Below, piece by piece: positions 25,024 to 36,706 of a stretch of DNA of 64,000 nucleotides. Source of the DNA: DATFNI01 sp963712305 (GTDB taxonomy: Bacteria > Bacteroidota > Rhodothermia > Balneolales > DATFMH01). The DNA lies in the NCBI GenBank assembly GCA_963712305.1, contig CAVQHI010000001.1, forward strand, positions 744,001 to 808,000, written 5' to 3'. The position numbers and the translations under genes were made by a program. The notes beneath the pieces were generated by a model. That model worked only from the letters and a program-made list of their open reading frames with translations. It did no database searches and was not told the origin of the DNA. How positions within the stretch are numbered: the first letter of the stretch is position 1; each line of letters starts with the position of its first letter.

Positions 25024-26067
25024 TTATGAAGCAGTATGCGATTGAAAACGATTAGCAAATTGATCGATAAGGTTTATCAGACGGGGATAATTCATTCTCG
25101 TTGGGCCAACAAGTCCAATCGTACCGGTCACGTTACCGATAGAGTAATTAGCTGAAACAACGCTGCAGTGCTCTATTTGTTGTATCTTGTTTTCTTTACC
25201 GATACGCACTTTCACCTCGTTACTTCTGGAGGTGTCATCGAACAGGTGGATGATCAAATCGTCATCCTCTACAAATTCGATAATACTTTTGAGATTGTTT
25301 AGATCGCTGAATTCGGGTTGCATGGCTATATATTCGACGCCGCCGAAATGAAACCTGTGAAATCGCTTGTCCTCGAACAGCACATCGGCAGAATCGATAA
25401 AGACCCGGATCAACCCTGTCTTATCCAACTCTTTTGCATCAGCCAGTACTTCATCAATATGCCGGGTAATGTCCGATAAACTCAACCCGGACATCCGTTC
25501 ATTCATAACACGGGCGATATTATCGAGTTCCTTAGTATCGAGTCCCGATTCCACTTCCATCGTCACTGTCTTTGCCAAACCACTTTCGATAGTCAGTACA
25601 ATCAACAACCTGGTCGAGCTCAGTTCTATTAATTCAATCTTTTTAAGCAGGGCGTTGGCAAACTGTGGAGTCAATACAACAACCAGGAGATTGGTGAGAC
25701 GCGACAGCATACGGGTGGCATTCTGCACAACGTCATTCAGGTTTGAATTAAAGGTCTGCTCCCATGCTTCCAGGGCTGCCCGATCGGTGCGTGAGAGTTC
25801 CGATATCTTCATTAATGAATTTACGTAGAGACGATACCCTTTTTCAGTAGGGATACGGCCTGAAGAGGTATGCTGATGATCCAGATAACCTTTCTTCTCC
25901 AGGCTGTTCATTACGCTGCGAACCGTAGCTGAGCTGATATTCAGATGATGTTTTTCCACCAGCTTTTTAGAAGCAATCGGGCTCGCTGTAATGATGAAAT
26001 TCCTGATAACATACTCCAGGATTTCACGCTCCCTGTATTCTAAATGTTCGCTATCGTAAAAATCCAT
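25024..26067 (-). CDS. hrcA: Heat-inducible transcription repressor HrcA
   Basis: HrcA represses heat-shock operons and is kept active by the GroE chaperonin. The 347-residue protein has the N-terminal winged helix (LEYVIRNFIITASPIASKKL, NISSATVRSVMNSLEKKGYL, HQHTSSGRIPTEKGYR) and the C-terminal regulatory domain (CSVVSANYSIG, GTIGLVGPTRMNYPR). It is first in hrcA-grpE-dnaJ. The classical CIRCE operator (TTAGCACTC-N9-GAGTGCTAA) is absent upstream; instead a different palindrome overlaps the promoter. Confidence 0.95.
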   Translation of the reverse strand: MDFYDSEHLEYREREILEYVIRNFIITASPIASKKLVEKHHLNISSATVRSVMNSLEKKGYLDHQHTSSGRIPTEKGYRLYVNSLMKISELSRTDRAALEAWEQTFNSNLNDVVQNATRMLSRLTNLLVVVLTPQFANALLKKIELIELSSTRLLIVLTIESGLAKTVTMEVESGLDTKELDNIARVMNERMSGLSLSDITRHIDEVLADAKELDKTGLIRVFIDSADVLFEDKRFHRFHFGGVEYIAMQPEFSDLNNLKSIIEFVEDDDLIIHLFDDTSRSNEVKVRIGKENKIQQIEHCSVVSANYSIGNVTGTIGLVGPTRMNYPRLINLIDQFANRFQSHTAS

Positions 26068-26095
26068 ACACTACAATTGAATTCCTTTCAAGCTA

Positions 26096-26132
26096 CAAAT
26101 ATAGCGTAATTTTGCCACTTCTTGAAGTGGCA
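26096..26132 (-). promoter_or_regulatory. Promoter and palindromic operator of hrcA
   Basis: On the minus strand a -7 box TATATTTG (26103-26096) matches TAnnTTTG. A perfect inverted repeat TGCCACTTC-AA-GAAGTGGCA (26132-26113) covers the -33 region. The predicted start near 26090 leaves about 22 bases before the hrcA ATG. The palindrome is well placed for a repressor, plausibly HrcA itself; no standard -33 TTG is present. Confidence 0.55.
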
Positions 26133-26274
26133 CGACCAATCTACATGACGCAATTTCAATCCTGTCGTGATAACAAAGAAGTAAGGCGGCAAATTCAAAA
26201 CGATCCTTCCGGAAATATCCGTTGAACCGTATTTTCTTACGTAATTTCTGGTGTTTTTGGAAAAACGAAGCTGC

Positions 26275-26664
26275 TTATTTATCCGAATCTTCGCTGAATA
26301 TCTCGATCATATTTCCGTCAGGATCGGAGATAAACACAAAGCGCCCGTTCTTTCGATTAGCCGGACCGCTCAAAATAGTTACTTCGTTTTCACTAAGGTA
26401 GGTTGTCATCTCATTAACATCCTCCGCCGAGTCAACGAAAAATCCAAAATGGTCCACGCGATAATCACGCGAGTCGCGATCGTAACTGGTTTCAGCCTCA
26501 ACGATAACCAGGGAATCTCCCCCTATACGGTAAACAGCCATACTTCTCCCCATTTTTTTCTGTAGCTTAAAGCCCAGAATCTTTCCATAAAAGTGCTGCG
26601 ACCGCTCTATGTCGTTGACTCTTAAAGTAATATGATTGATTCCACTAGGATTAAATGCTTTCAT
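26275..26664 (-). CDS. VOC superfamily (glyoxalase-like) protein
   Basis: A 129-residue vicinal-oxygen-chelate protein with the two beta-alpha-beta-beta-beta halves: GINHITLRVNDIERSQHFYGKILGF and VDHFGFFVDSAEDVNEM...FISDPDGNMIEIF. Candidate metal ligands are the His of INHITL, the His of VDHFGF and the Glu of MIEIF. The family includes glyoxalase I, fosfomycin-resistance enzymes and dioxygenases; nothing here singles one out. The gene stands alone, divergent from rsmI. Confidence 0.85.
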   Translation of the reverse strand: MKAFNPSGINHITLRVNDIERSQHFYGKILGFKLQKKMGRSMAVYRIGGDSLVIVEAETSYDRDSRDYRVDHFGFFVDSAEDVNEMTTYLSENEVTILSGPANRKNGRFVFISDPDGNMIEIFSEDSDK

Positions 26665-26788
26665 ATATGCTATTATGATGAATGTATCGTTAAAGTTACG
26701 TTCGTGTTCAATGTATTTTGAACTCCCGGGGATTATACTATTTTTTCGCTTTATTTTCTCATATTAACTTGAATATCGACATCGTATT

Positions 26789-27472
26789 GTGTCAACTCTG
26801 TTTATAGTAGCTACTCCAATCGGAAACCTGAGTGATATGTCGGAGCGTGCTGTAGAAGCGCTCAAAAATGTCTCATGGGTAGCCTGTGAGGACACACGCA
26901 CCTCGTCTGTCCTTTTCCAGCATTTCGGTATCTCAACTCCTTCATTCGCTTTCCATCAGCACAATGAACACCGGAAAGTCGATTATCTGGTAGAGCTGCT
27001 GGCAGCAGGTCATGATGTTGCTCTAATATCTGATGCCGGAATGCCGGGAATTTCTGATCCAGGTTTTCTGGCTGTTCGTGCCGCATGGCAAAGCGGACAT
27101 ACCGTGAGTGTTATACCTGGCCCAAGTGCTGTCATCACTGCTTTGATGGCGAGCGGACTTCCTGCCGACCGGTTTGTTTTTGAAGGATTCCTGCCGCCCA
27201 AAAAAGGAAGAAAAACCAGAATCGAGCAGTTGGCCGAAGAAGAGCGAACCGTCATTTTATATGAGAGCCCACATCGTATCGTCAAATTGCTTGATCAGCT
27301 TCAAGATCCTTTTGGTGAGGAACGATTGGTCGCTCTTACACGTGAATTAACTAAGAAATTTGAAGAAATTATTCGATTGCCACTCGGCCGGCTGCGAGAA
27401 GAAATAAATGAGCGAAAGGGCGTAAAAGGAGAAATAACATTGGTAATAGCGGGCAAAGGATACAGCGAATGA
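26789..27472 (+). CDS. rsmI: 16S rRNA 2'-O-ribose C1402 methyltransferase
   Basis: RsmI methylates the ribose of C1402 in 16S rRNA using S-adenosylmethionine. The 227-residue protein has the SPOUT-unlike tetrapyrrole-methylase fold with VATPIGNLSDMSERA at the start, ACEDTRTSSVL, LISDAGMPGISDPG, VIPGPSAVITALMASGLP and FLPPKKGRK. The start is GTG; no nearby ATG fits the conserved N-terminus. Its stop overlaps the start of lnt by four bases (ATGA). Confidence 0.95.
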   Translation: MSTLFIVATPIGNLSDMSERAVEALKNVSWVACEDTRTSSVLFQHFGISTPSFAFHQHNEHRKVDYLVELLAAGHDVALISDAGMPGISDPGFLAVRAAWQSGHTVSVIPGPSAVITALMASGLPADRFVFEGFLPPKKGRKTRIEQLAEEERTVILYESPHRIVKLLDQLQDPFGEERLVALTRELTKKFEEIIRLPLGRLREEINERKGVKGEITLVIAGKGYSE

Positions 27473-29055
27473 AAGACCGATTGTTACGCTTTTGGAACAG
27501 CAAACTCAGCCTTGGTGCGGCCGCCGGAATACTGCTCGGATTAAGCTATCCCCCTTTTCCGTTTCCCTTTTTTGTCCTAGCTGCTTTCATCCTTCTGTTT
27601 CGGATTATTGATCTGTCAGATACCGCTCGTTCAGCAGCTTTCTATACGTGGACAGCATTCCTCTTTTGGAATCTGATCGCGACCTACTGGCTCATGGAAG
27701 CCACGCTTATTGGTGGAATTATGGCTATTCTTGCCAACAGCGCCGTCATGACCGTGCCCATCGCTTTCATACATTATTTCAAAAGGCGCATAAAGGGCAT
27801 ATACCTGACAGCAGCGGTATTTGCAGCTTCCTGGACGAGCTATGAGTATTTTCACTATCGATGGGACCTCGCGTGGCCCTGGTTGTCTTTGGGAAATGCT
27901 TTCGCCATGACTCCTCAACTCGTACAGTTTATAGCGTGGACAGGCACTATAGGCATAACTCTCTGGATTGTTTTTGCCAGTTACCTTCTCTATCAATTTT
28001 TCGTTACTGATGGTAAATGGCTTGGATGGACCGCACTTATTGTAATTCTGCTTCCAATCGTGGTTTCACTTATTAAGTACAATTACGTGACTGTAAAATC
28101 GGATAGATCCGCACAGGTTCTTGTCGCGCAGCCTAACTACGATTCGTATCTGGACATGGCTGGCTATTCAGATCCATACACTCCCTTACATAAAATTCTT
28201 CAGCAGTCTGATTCTCTCCGTACAGATTCCACACAGCTTATACTCTGGCCGGAAAACACAATACAGGTTGGAATAGACGCCTTGAGTCCTATCACAAAAA
28301 TGCTAAGCGACAGCTCCCAGGCATGGAATACCACGATTATCTCCGGCACGGCCTTTTTCCAGTTTTACAATCCCAAAACAGCACCATCCCTGACACACAA
28401 AACAGGATCAGGTCGCCCATACAATGTCTACAATGCTGCTGTTACTTTTTCACCAGATGGATCTCTTCATGTCTACCGAAAAGCAAAATTGGTCCCTCTT
28501 GTCGAGCGCGTTCCTTTTGTCCGCCTTCTTAGCAAGATCATTCCCGGGGTGGACTGGGGCAATATTCAGGGGTTCGGACGGGGTGACAAAGCAACTGTTT
28601 TCAAGATAGCCCCTGACATACATGTTTCTGCTGACGTTTGCTATGACTCGGTCTTCCCAAACTGGAACCGGTATTTTGTTCACAACGGCGCAAACCTCAT
28701 TTCAGTCATCACTAATGATGGATGGTGGGGTTATACCAGTGGTCACATCCAGCATTTTGAGTATGCACGCCTGCTGGCGATCGAGATGCACCGCTATGTG
28801 GTTCGGAGCGCCAATAACGGGATATCGTCTGTTATTGCACCGAATGGCAATGTTATCAGGCGAACCAAATTCTGGACACGTACTACGTTTCGATCCGATG
28901 TCCCCCTCTTTTCCGATCAAACCTTTTATGTCCGGTACGGTGACTGGGTCGGAGTAGCATCATTTATCCTCTTCTTGGTTATCCTCTTTTATTCCATTGG
29001 CAAACGACTGACAGAACGTAAGTCTAAGGTTAGTTTGAACGAATCGACACAATGA
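27469..29055 (+). CDS. lnt: Apolipoprotein N-acyltransferase
   Basis: Lnt adds the third acyl chain to lipoproteins in the inner membrane. The 528-residue protein has about six N-terminal membrane helices (ILLGLSYPPFPFPFFVLAAF and others) and a nitrilase-like domain with the catalytic triad visible as Glu in LWPENTIQ, Lys in RKAKLVPLVERVPF and Cys in SADVCYDSVFP. A last helix ends the protein. It is coupled to rsmI. Its last 26 bases overlap the 3' end of sprA on the other strand, so the two transcripts are convergent and antisense at their ends. Confidence 0.94.
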   Translation: MKDRLLRFWNSKLSLGAAAGILLGLSYPPFPFPFFVLAAFILLFRIIDLSDTARSAAFYTWTAFLFWNLIATYWLMEATLIGGIMAILANSAVMTVPIAFIHYFKRRIKGIYLTAAVFAASWTSYEYFHYRWDLAWPWLSLGNAFAMTPQLVQFIAWTGTIGITLWIVFASYLLYQFFVTDGKWLGWTALIVILLPIVVSLIKYNYVTVKSDRSAQVLVAQPNYDSYLDMAGYSDPYTPLHKILQQSDSLRTDSTQLILWPENTIQVGIDALSPITKMLSDSSQAWNTTIISGTAFFQFYNPKTAPSLTHKTGSGRPYNVYNAAVTFSPDGSLHVYRKAKLVPLVERVPFVRLLSKIIPGVDWGNIQGFGRGDKATVFKIAPDIHVSADVCYDSVFPNWNRYFVHNGANLISVITNDGWWGYTSGHIQHFEYARLLAIEMHRYVVRSANNGISSVIAPNGNVIRRTKFWTRTTFRSDVPLFSDQTFYVRYGDWVGVASFILFLVILFYSIGKRLTERKSKVSLNESTQ

Positions 29056-32000
29056 TGTTGAATTTGATCTCCTGATCAGTACGCTCAAACGTATTCGACG
29101 ACTTAGGCATCATGTGGCGGTATGAATATTCAAAATTAGCCTTGATCATTGAGGAGAACTGGTAACCGATGATCGATGAGAACTGCAGACGTGAATCCCC
29201 GCGCGTATCATTTGAGTTGTTGATCAATGCCTGATCCTGTAGAGAACGCTGCAGGTCAAGTCCCAGCTTGTATGGAATAGTATAGTCTTCGAGATAGCTG
29301 AAGGTGAGTCCCAGGTCGAATTGGTTCTTGAGACGGCTGCGGAAAAATGGAAGCTTGAAGCCACGCTTCGTGTAATTTCCCTGAACCGTCAATCCCTTTG
29401 AGGTACTTTCTGTTACAATAGGTCCGGTAAAGCTGAAACTAGTCGTTTTTGAGGAAACGTACTCGATATTTGTAGTCATGTTATTCTTCCAGGTGATATT
29501 GACACCTATCAATGGCGAGAAATGTTTCTCAATATTGATCGAGTTTGCTTCATAGGGACTCCGGGTACTTCTAATCGTGTACTGTCCCAAAGTACCATTA
29601 ATCTGAGATTGCGTATCATTGTAGAAAGTCCATCCGAGCCGGTAGGTTGCAGAGTATTTGTGAGTCAGCGTCACATGCGATGCATATCTGTCCAGACCCG
29701 GTATTTTGGATTCAAACCCAGTCCATCGAATGGTCCATCCGGGTTTGGGGAACGGAATAAAGCCATGGGAACCAACCATCAATGCACCCCTCAGGTATGA
29801 GCTTCGAAAATCCTGTGTCAGGCTGGATGGCGTCAAAACGGTCCGTCCGTCCTTATTACCCGTCTTATCTTCAATAACATTGCCATTCTGATCAGCCCGG
29901 GCCGTGGCTAATTGCTTTTTCAGCAGATCTGCGTAACCATTACCGAAAGCCCAAACTGATGAATTAATATTGCCGTTTTGGTTTAGCAACTCATTTTGCG
30001 GGATTGCAGAGCCCGGTGGAAGTGTAAAATTGGTTACTGAATTATTTCCCCAACTCGTAGACCAGTCCAGATCGATAGTGAAGTCAGGGAATGGTGTTAT
30101 CCTGGTTCGTACGCTTATATTGTCATTTCCATTGGTAGCATTACTCAATGTCAGAGATCGTTCAGCATCCGGATTTGTAATGATCTCATCAAGGTGATCT
30201 AAAAATCCGGTTCGGTATGAAAAGGGCGGCGAAAAATCGGACCCGCCTTTACTGGCAAACATCTGAAAAATAGGTGCTCCGCCTCTGTAACCCTGTTGTT
30301 GGCTGCCTTCATTGTGAGTGTAAGCGACATCAAACGACTCCATGCTAAATGCCGACAGCAGCAACTTCCGGCCATAGTACTTAACATCGTCGAAGATATT
30401 TCCACCGCCACCGCTACTGTTATTGTTCTTTTTCGGTCGACTTTGTCCTATCTCATCACCAGTATTATCGTTACCAGATTGTTCCTGATTCTTTTTCTTT
30501 GCTGCACGTTCTGCTTCGCGTCGTTGTTTTTCACGCGCTTTACGTCTTGTCCGTTCTTGTTTCTCTCTACGGTCGGCATTAACCATGTTCCGGTAAAATG
30601 GTATTTTACGCAAGAGATCCTGAACATGGATATTTGCAGATTGACTGATGTTCAGGTTGTTTTGCGTATTCGCCCCCAGATATGACCCTTTAGGAGTATT
30701 ATTCCATCTCCATCCGCCTTTGTACGAGATAGAATAATCCAGCCAGTTGAATGCCTGAATCTGATTCAAACGGGGCCGCCAGCTAGCCGAGTAATTTTCA
30801 GTATAACTGGACCTGCGTGGTTTTACACTATCTCCATTAACGATACTCTTCAAAACGTCAAACGTTGGCCTGATTCGGTATCTTGTCGAATCGCCCGGGG
30901 TTGGTTCCTGTCCAAGATCAGCCAGGTTGAAACTCGAGTTGGTTGAGAAATTGATGGGGATGGAAGGCATCAGGTTGTACGTAAGGCTGAATTGCGAACG
31001 ATAATCAAAAGTGTGAATCTGGCTGAAGTTCCCTGGTTGATCGACAAAGGATCGTTGTTGCGTTTCGCTGTAACGTCTTGAAAGAGATGCCGATGTCGAA
31101 ATTGATGATGGCATGTAACCCAAACGCAGGCCTGCAAGTGTGTTTAAAACAGGCAACTTGCCAAGAAACCAGAATGGCTGAACCAATCCAACCTTGTTGA
31201 AATTCAAATTATAGTTAATGCCAAAGTTGTAGTTCCAGTCGTCTTCATGCGCAACTGTCGGGCTGTGACTTTTTCCTGCATTGTATACATAACTTAACTG
31301 GGTTTTATCCAGAGTGTATTGCAGCAATTCCGACTTCGAATTCTTCTTCGATATGTTGCTGGCATTAATCGAGTAGCTTTCACTATAGTTTTGGCTCTCG
31401 GTCACCTGCTGATTAATAATACTGTCTTTAGCCGTCTGAGATATGTCACGCCTCTGCACCGCCTGTTTAAAATCACTCAGTCTGACATCACCCTCTCTTG
31501 GCAGATAACGTGGCGTACTTATACTTTTCTGCAGATTGAGACTCACAGGGAAAAACCATCCCGACCGTTCAGGAAGCAGCTTGTGAAGATTGACTGTCGT
31601 ATTGAGATTATAGGAAGTACTATTGGAATAGCTACGTTGGCCCAGGCGCGAATCGAGTGCGCCAAATCCATCCGTCGAGCGATTAAGGGATCCATCAAAT
31701 TGCGCGAAATCAGCCATTTGCACACTCATCCTTGCATTGGCTGCCCAGCCTTTTTTATTGTCATATCCTGAAACCCGCAATTCATTGACCCATACTTCTG
31801 CGTCAAGTGACGGAACCCCCTTATCCGACTGGTAGGTTTGTCCGTCGGGCCCGAGTTGCAAGGGATTTTCAATACCCATGCCGATTTCCGTAATCCTCTG
31901 CAGGGATGGATTCCCTTTAACGCCTACTACCGTTCCGGGTGGTGCGCCCAGTTCAACAGCGATTGTAGAATCCTGAAACAGGGCATTGGGATCTCCACCG

Positions 32001-35000
32001 GTTTGATTACGCAACTGCTTGATCTGATTGAGGGCAGACAAGACCAGGTTAACGCTGTTCTGATCCGGCAGCCAGATATCATTCGACTGTTTTTGTATCA
32101 CAGATTCCGGCTGTTTTCCCGTCGCCCCGCGGAACAGTGTCGTATCCGTTGGTGTTATCGGCTGTCGATATTCATAATAATCACTTTGAAGGTCCCTGCC
32201 CAGCCGGACCACCAGCTCAAGGTTCTTTCGCGATTTATAGCCCTCCCCGTGCACATACATTCGCAGGTGAGAATAGTTCTGCAGGTTTAGAGCCGACGGA
32301 TAGTTTCTCCGTATCATGCGAAGATCGCCTTGCCGCAAGTCTTTGACACGCATAACAAGAGACTGCTCATTAGCCAGAATATTTCCCTGCTGTGTCCTGT
32401 TTAACGCCCGGATAGCGCCTGGCGGTTCTCGATATGGAACCGGCGTCCGTGAGGCATTTTCTTCCACATTCACCGTCGACACTTCAAATGTCGTACTTGC
32501 GTTGCCCAGGTTACCTACCTGCTCCGCTTTACGCCACTGGCTGCCAACCAATTCCAGCGTAGCAAAACGAAGTGTGAAAGGCTGTTTGTAACCGGTCATC
32601 CAGACTCTGATGTGTGTAACTGTTTGGAGGTCCTGGATATCGCCAAATTTTCTTTTGAACTCACTCAGAGGAATTCGCACCTGGTACCAATAATCACCCG
32701 GGTGGCTCTGGTCCTCAACCCGGTCAACGACATAGTTCTGTCCCGGATCCAGACTATTTGGATCAGCCGGATCCATATTTACCTGGTATTCGTAATACGA
32801 ATCACGGTAGTTGGGAACGCTGGGAATTTTCAGACCTTCAGCATCCGGCCTGTTGGTAACGGCTCGTTTGTCACCTGTAGGCGGGGGTGAGTTGCCATCA
32901 TAGTAGCCATACATGCGCCAGAAGTAAGGCTGTATACTGGTATTACCATATTTTTCGTGCAGTTTTGATTCACCGAAATAATCGAAATCGTCATTAGACG
33001 GGTCTGCCTCCATCTGTTTGTACTGTGGCGAATCGGCCCCATACTCCGATTTCATATAACTCAGAAAATTCGCAAACAGCGTCTTTTCGTCCTTCCCGGG
33101 ATAGCCGCCAGCATCGGGTATTCCATCAAGCCCTACGTCTTCCTGGGCCTGACTCTTCGTCGAAAACTGGCCGTCGTATGTCGCTTGTGCATTCAGAACA
33201 TATGACCGGTCTTTCTGGTCCTTCGACAAGACCGCTGGAACCAAGCTGCGCAAGTCCGTCTTCGTTGTTCGATGTATAGTTTGGAATCACATCCTCGGAA
33301 ACAGTACCCACATCAACTAGCAGTTTTCCATCATAGTCCTGGACGACATCGGCAGGCTGATTGTTATTTCCGTTTTTACGAAACTTATCCGGCAGAATAG
33401 GCTGCACCCAGAATTCGATGAATTCGTAGTTATTCAGGTTCAGGTTCTCAATACCGTCCGGTAGTGCCGTTGTCATACCGCCCCACATATTCTGTGGATT
33501 ATCCTGAGTGACACTTTTCAAATTTATGTTGTAATTATATGGGCCCCGGGTTTGTGGATTGTAGTAAATATCGAGTGGCTGAATGGTGTTTTCCTGGGGT
33601 AGTGTTTGCCGGCCCGGGAATACATCCTGCACTTTTACTACACTTGTAACCCTATCGCGCGGAATGCCTAAAATAGTTGATACATTCAGTGGCAGCATAT
33701 ACCACGAAAATTGGGCACGGAGATCCGACCGCCCGATTTTGTCATCAAGCGTTTCACCAGGATTATTAAGATCAACATCGTATCCGGGAATAGCCGCAGG
33801 AGCCGCCGCCAGGTGCCATCTGCCCGGTGACAGGAAACTGAAACTTGTCTTGGATCCTTCGAAGTCATCGATGAATGATAATCCTTTGGCCTCATCAGGA
33901 TGCAGCCGTGCCTTGTTTGATAGCTGCACTCACCGCGTTTGTCTGCGCAACACCCGGCTGCAGTTCGGCCCACTCTCCGCTGAATGAAATACTGGATGGC
34001 GCTTTCGTCTGAAGCAACGGGATGTGGTCAATGGCCCGAGTCAGCCACGGTGCATTGAACTTGGCATGCGCATCAAGACCAAAAACTGCATTGTTTATAG
34101 GCTCATCACCAATCCGGATCTTATCGGTCAAAGGTTTATCCTTCAACCGGAAATAGGTAGCGCCAAGCTGTATATTATTCGACAAATCATACTCTGCCCG
34201 AACACCCGTGAAGGTGGTCTGCTGTATCTGAAGTATCTGGTTGCTTTCATACTCAATGCGAATCTGCTGCCCCGACGCCAGATATCGTTTATTCGTGATC
34301 ACGATCGTTCCGATAGAGTAATCGACATTATAGTCGACACCTTCGGTCAGTAACGTTCCGTTCGCATAGACCTTTACCGATCCCTCAACCAATGCAATAC
34401 CCAGGTTATAGGTATCGGACGCACCCCCTTTGGCCGTTCCCTTGATCTCATACCTGTTATTTTTCGGATCCTGTGCCGCAATAGATTGTGGTTCGGTATA
34501 CAAGGCATCAAAAGCAAGCTGACTTTTGAACTCCTGTTTGTTGCTGATCGATTTGTTGTCATCGATCAGTTTATCAATGTGAGTTCCGAAAGGTTGCAGA
34601 TACGGGAACATAATCTTGCCCTGAACGGCATCCATCACAGGCGGAATAAAATCAATCAGGTTGTCGGGTGTTACCTGGCCATCCTGGTTCACACGGTCAA
34701 GGCCAAGATCTGTCAGAAGTGTAGAATTGAATTGTGGCAAACTTGGCGAATCGGTATTCTGGCCTGTGTAAAAAACGCCTACATCAAGTCCGTCTTGTGT
34801 TAAATTTGCGGGACCCAGGGAATAGATATTCCGGAGTGTCAGATTCCATGTATTCGATTCACTCGTGATGTTGGGCTGTCTAATCAGTTTTAGAATCTTT
34901 ACCGACTGTCCAAGACTCTGCACATCACCAACAGTATGACTCTGACCGCCCACAGTGTAATCAAAAGCAATAGCCAGTGCCTCATTCGATGACAGCGCGT

Positions 35001-36411
35001 TTGTCAGCGAGATGATGCCAAGTCCGCGATTCATCGTGTAATCCTGACCTTCCTGAAGCTCGATCCAGGTACCCTTCACAATATCCCGGTCCTGTGCGAT
35101 TCCCAGTTGTTGTGCCAGACTGGTAACATCGATTCCATCAATTTTAGAGGCACGAACTCCATCAAGGATGTTAGCATCCAGATTATCGTAGGCATCGTCA
35201 GGTGGTTTATACTCGCCGGTCGTTTGATCTTTACTGTCGCCAAGTTCAACAATTGCAACACCAGGCTGAACGTCAGTAACATTAGTTCTTCCTACATCGA
35301 GTTTGTAGATCTTGATATTGGAAAAGTTGTAGAGTGCCGTTTGAATTTGCGGATCGGAAATGGCAGACTGAAAATTTTCCAGCGAATAGAAATCCACGAA
35401 GAAGTGCCTGTTATCCTCGTAATCTGCCGGATTGATATTAATAGGCTGTTCCTGCGAACCACCGGTAATCGTTTGCGTATTCCCTTTACCCTGCTGCTGT
35501 GAAAGAACGGTCGTCACCTTCAATGGACCAACCTTGGCTTGCGATTTGATTCCAAAAAGGGCACCGCCGCCACGTATCAGCGAGTTGCCCGTTTCCATTG
35601 ACACGTTACCGAGCTCAATCGACTTCAGTATCTCATCCTCATAACCCTGGTATTGAATCTTCAATCTGTTCTGGTAGTCGAAAGGCCTTTCCGTATCCCA
35701 ATCAGTATTGATCTTCAGTTTGTCGCCAATCGATCCCTGGATATTCAGCTTCAGGTTTTGGTTGAATGTCGGATCCACCCTTTTTTGCTGATCGGGGGGA
35801 AGTGATGGGTCTGCTGTCTTCTGGATCGTTGCACCAATATTCATGTTGGCCGTTCCTGTAACACTCAGATTCACTTCCGGTTTACCAAAAATAGTAGTAA
35901 ATGCTGATTTCTTACCGCCGGGGATATTTATCTTAAAATCAAGCAGTCCTCTCTGTATATCCTGCTTCAGGTTGGCTTCTTTGACCAGTTGCGTCCAGTT
36001 GTCCCTGAGAGCATTTGTGAGACTCCGTTTTTTGAAATCATCTGCAGAATAGGTTGTCGGAGCGGTTGCAGGCAGACCACCTATCTGCCGCTGAACAATG
36101 TAGTTACCCGTTGAATCGCGTACGATGACCGTTTTGTCATTATCCAGTGATATTTGGATCAGTTCGGATCGCTTTTTAGGAAAAGGGGTGGCATTGTAGG
36201 TACCTTGTGGAGAGGGAAAGTACATAGAATCAGGAATCACAAGAGTGTCAGCCTCTTGCACTTGCTGAGTCTTTTCCTTCTTTTGCTGCTCCTTACGTGG
36301 ATGAACCGGACCCAATATCTGTCCGGATGCGGATCCGCAGGTACTCAGCAGCAAAACCAACGACATTAATAAAACGGCTATGGATAAACCGTTACGGAAA
36401 ATTGTTCGCAC
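29030..36411 (-). CDS. sprA: SprA, type IX secretion outer-membrane translocon, read in three frames
   Basis: SprA is the very large barrel that passes cargo through the outer membrane in type IX secretion. The reading frame runs 36411-33895, then about 33900-33240, then about 33250-29030. One extra base near 33900 and one near 33240 explain both breaks; without them the gene is 2460 codons, the usual SprA length. A signal peptide starts the first part. Continuity across the first break is shown by FSGEWAELQPGVAQ leading into LSFIDDFEGSKTSF, a SprA hallmark; across the second by NNEDGLAQLGSS leading into SYVLNAQATYDGQ and AQEDVGLDGI. Many beta strands follow to the end. A charged Lys/Arg/Glu-rich insert lies near 30470-30590. 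It serves the sorting-domain proteins. Whether the breaks are real cannot be decided here. Confidence 0.88.
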
Positions 36412-36706
36412 TGACCCTATGTTCTACGTTGTCCGGGTTATCATTTTTAATCCGGTTTTAAAAATCGGCTACAATTGTAACTGTCTTTTATAGGCGATTA
36501 GGGTTTAGTGTGAATTCTTGCAGAAGGGCCCCAAAAAATTTGAGGGTTGCCGCGCTGTCGATAGAACTCGATTATAATGTTTTTCAATATATTTTTAAAC
36601 TTCCAACATACAAGATCACCCCGTTTCCAACCAATTCGGACATTAAATTCAAAAGTTGGCTTATGATAACGGGAATAACCAATCCAAGGCAAATCAAAAA
36701 CCATTT

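Noticed and set aside
26068..26250. CIRCE operator before hrcA
   Set aside because: No TTAGCACTC-N9-GAGTGCTAA or close variant is present; a different palindrome is there instead.
33895..33912. Programmed frameshifting in sprA
   Set aside because: The site TCC TGA offers no re-pairing in the +1 frame (CCT), unlike the known CTT TGA C site of prfB; a simple indel is a better explanation.
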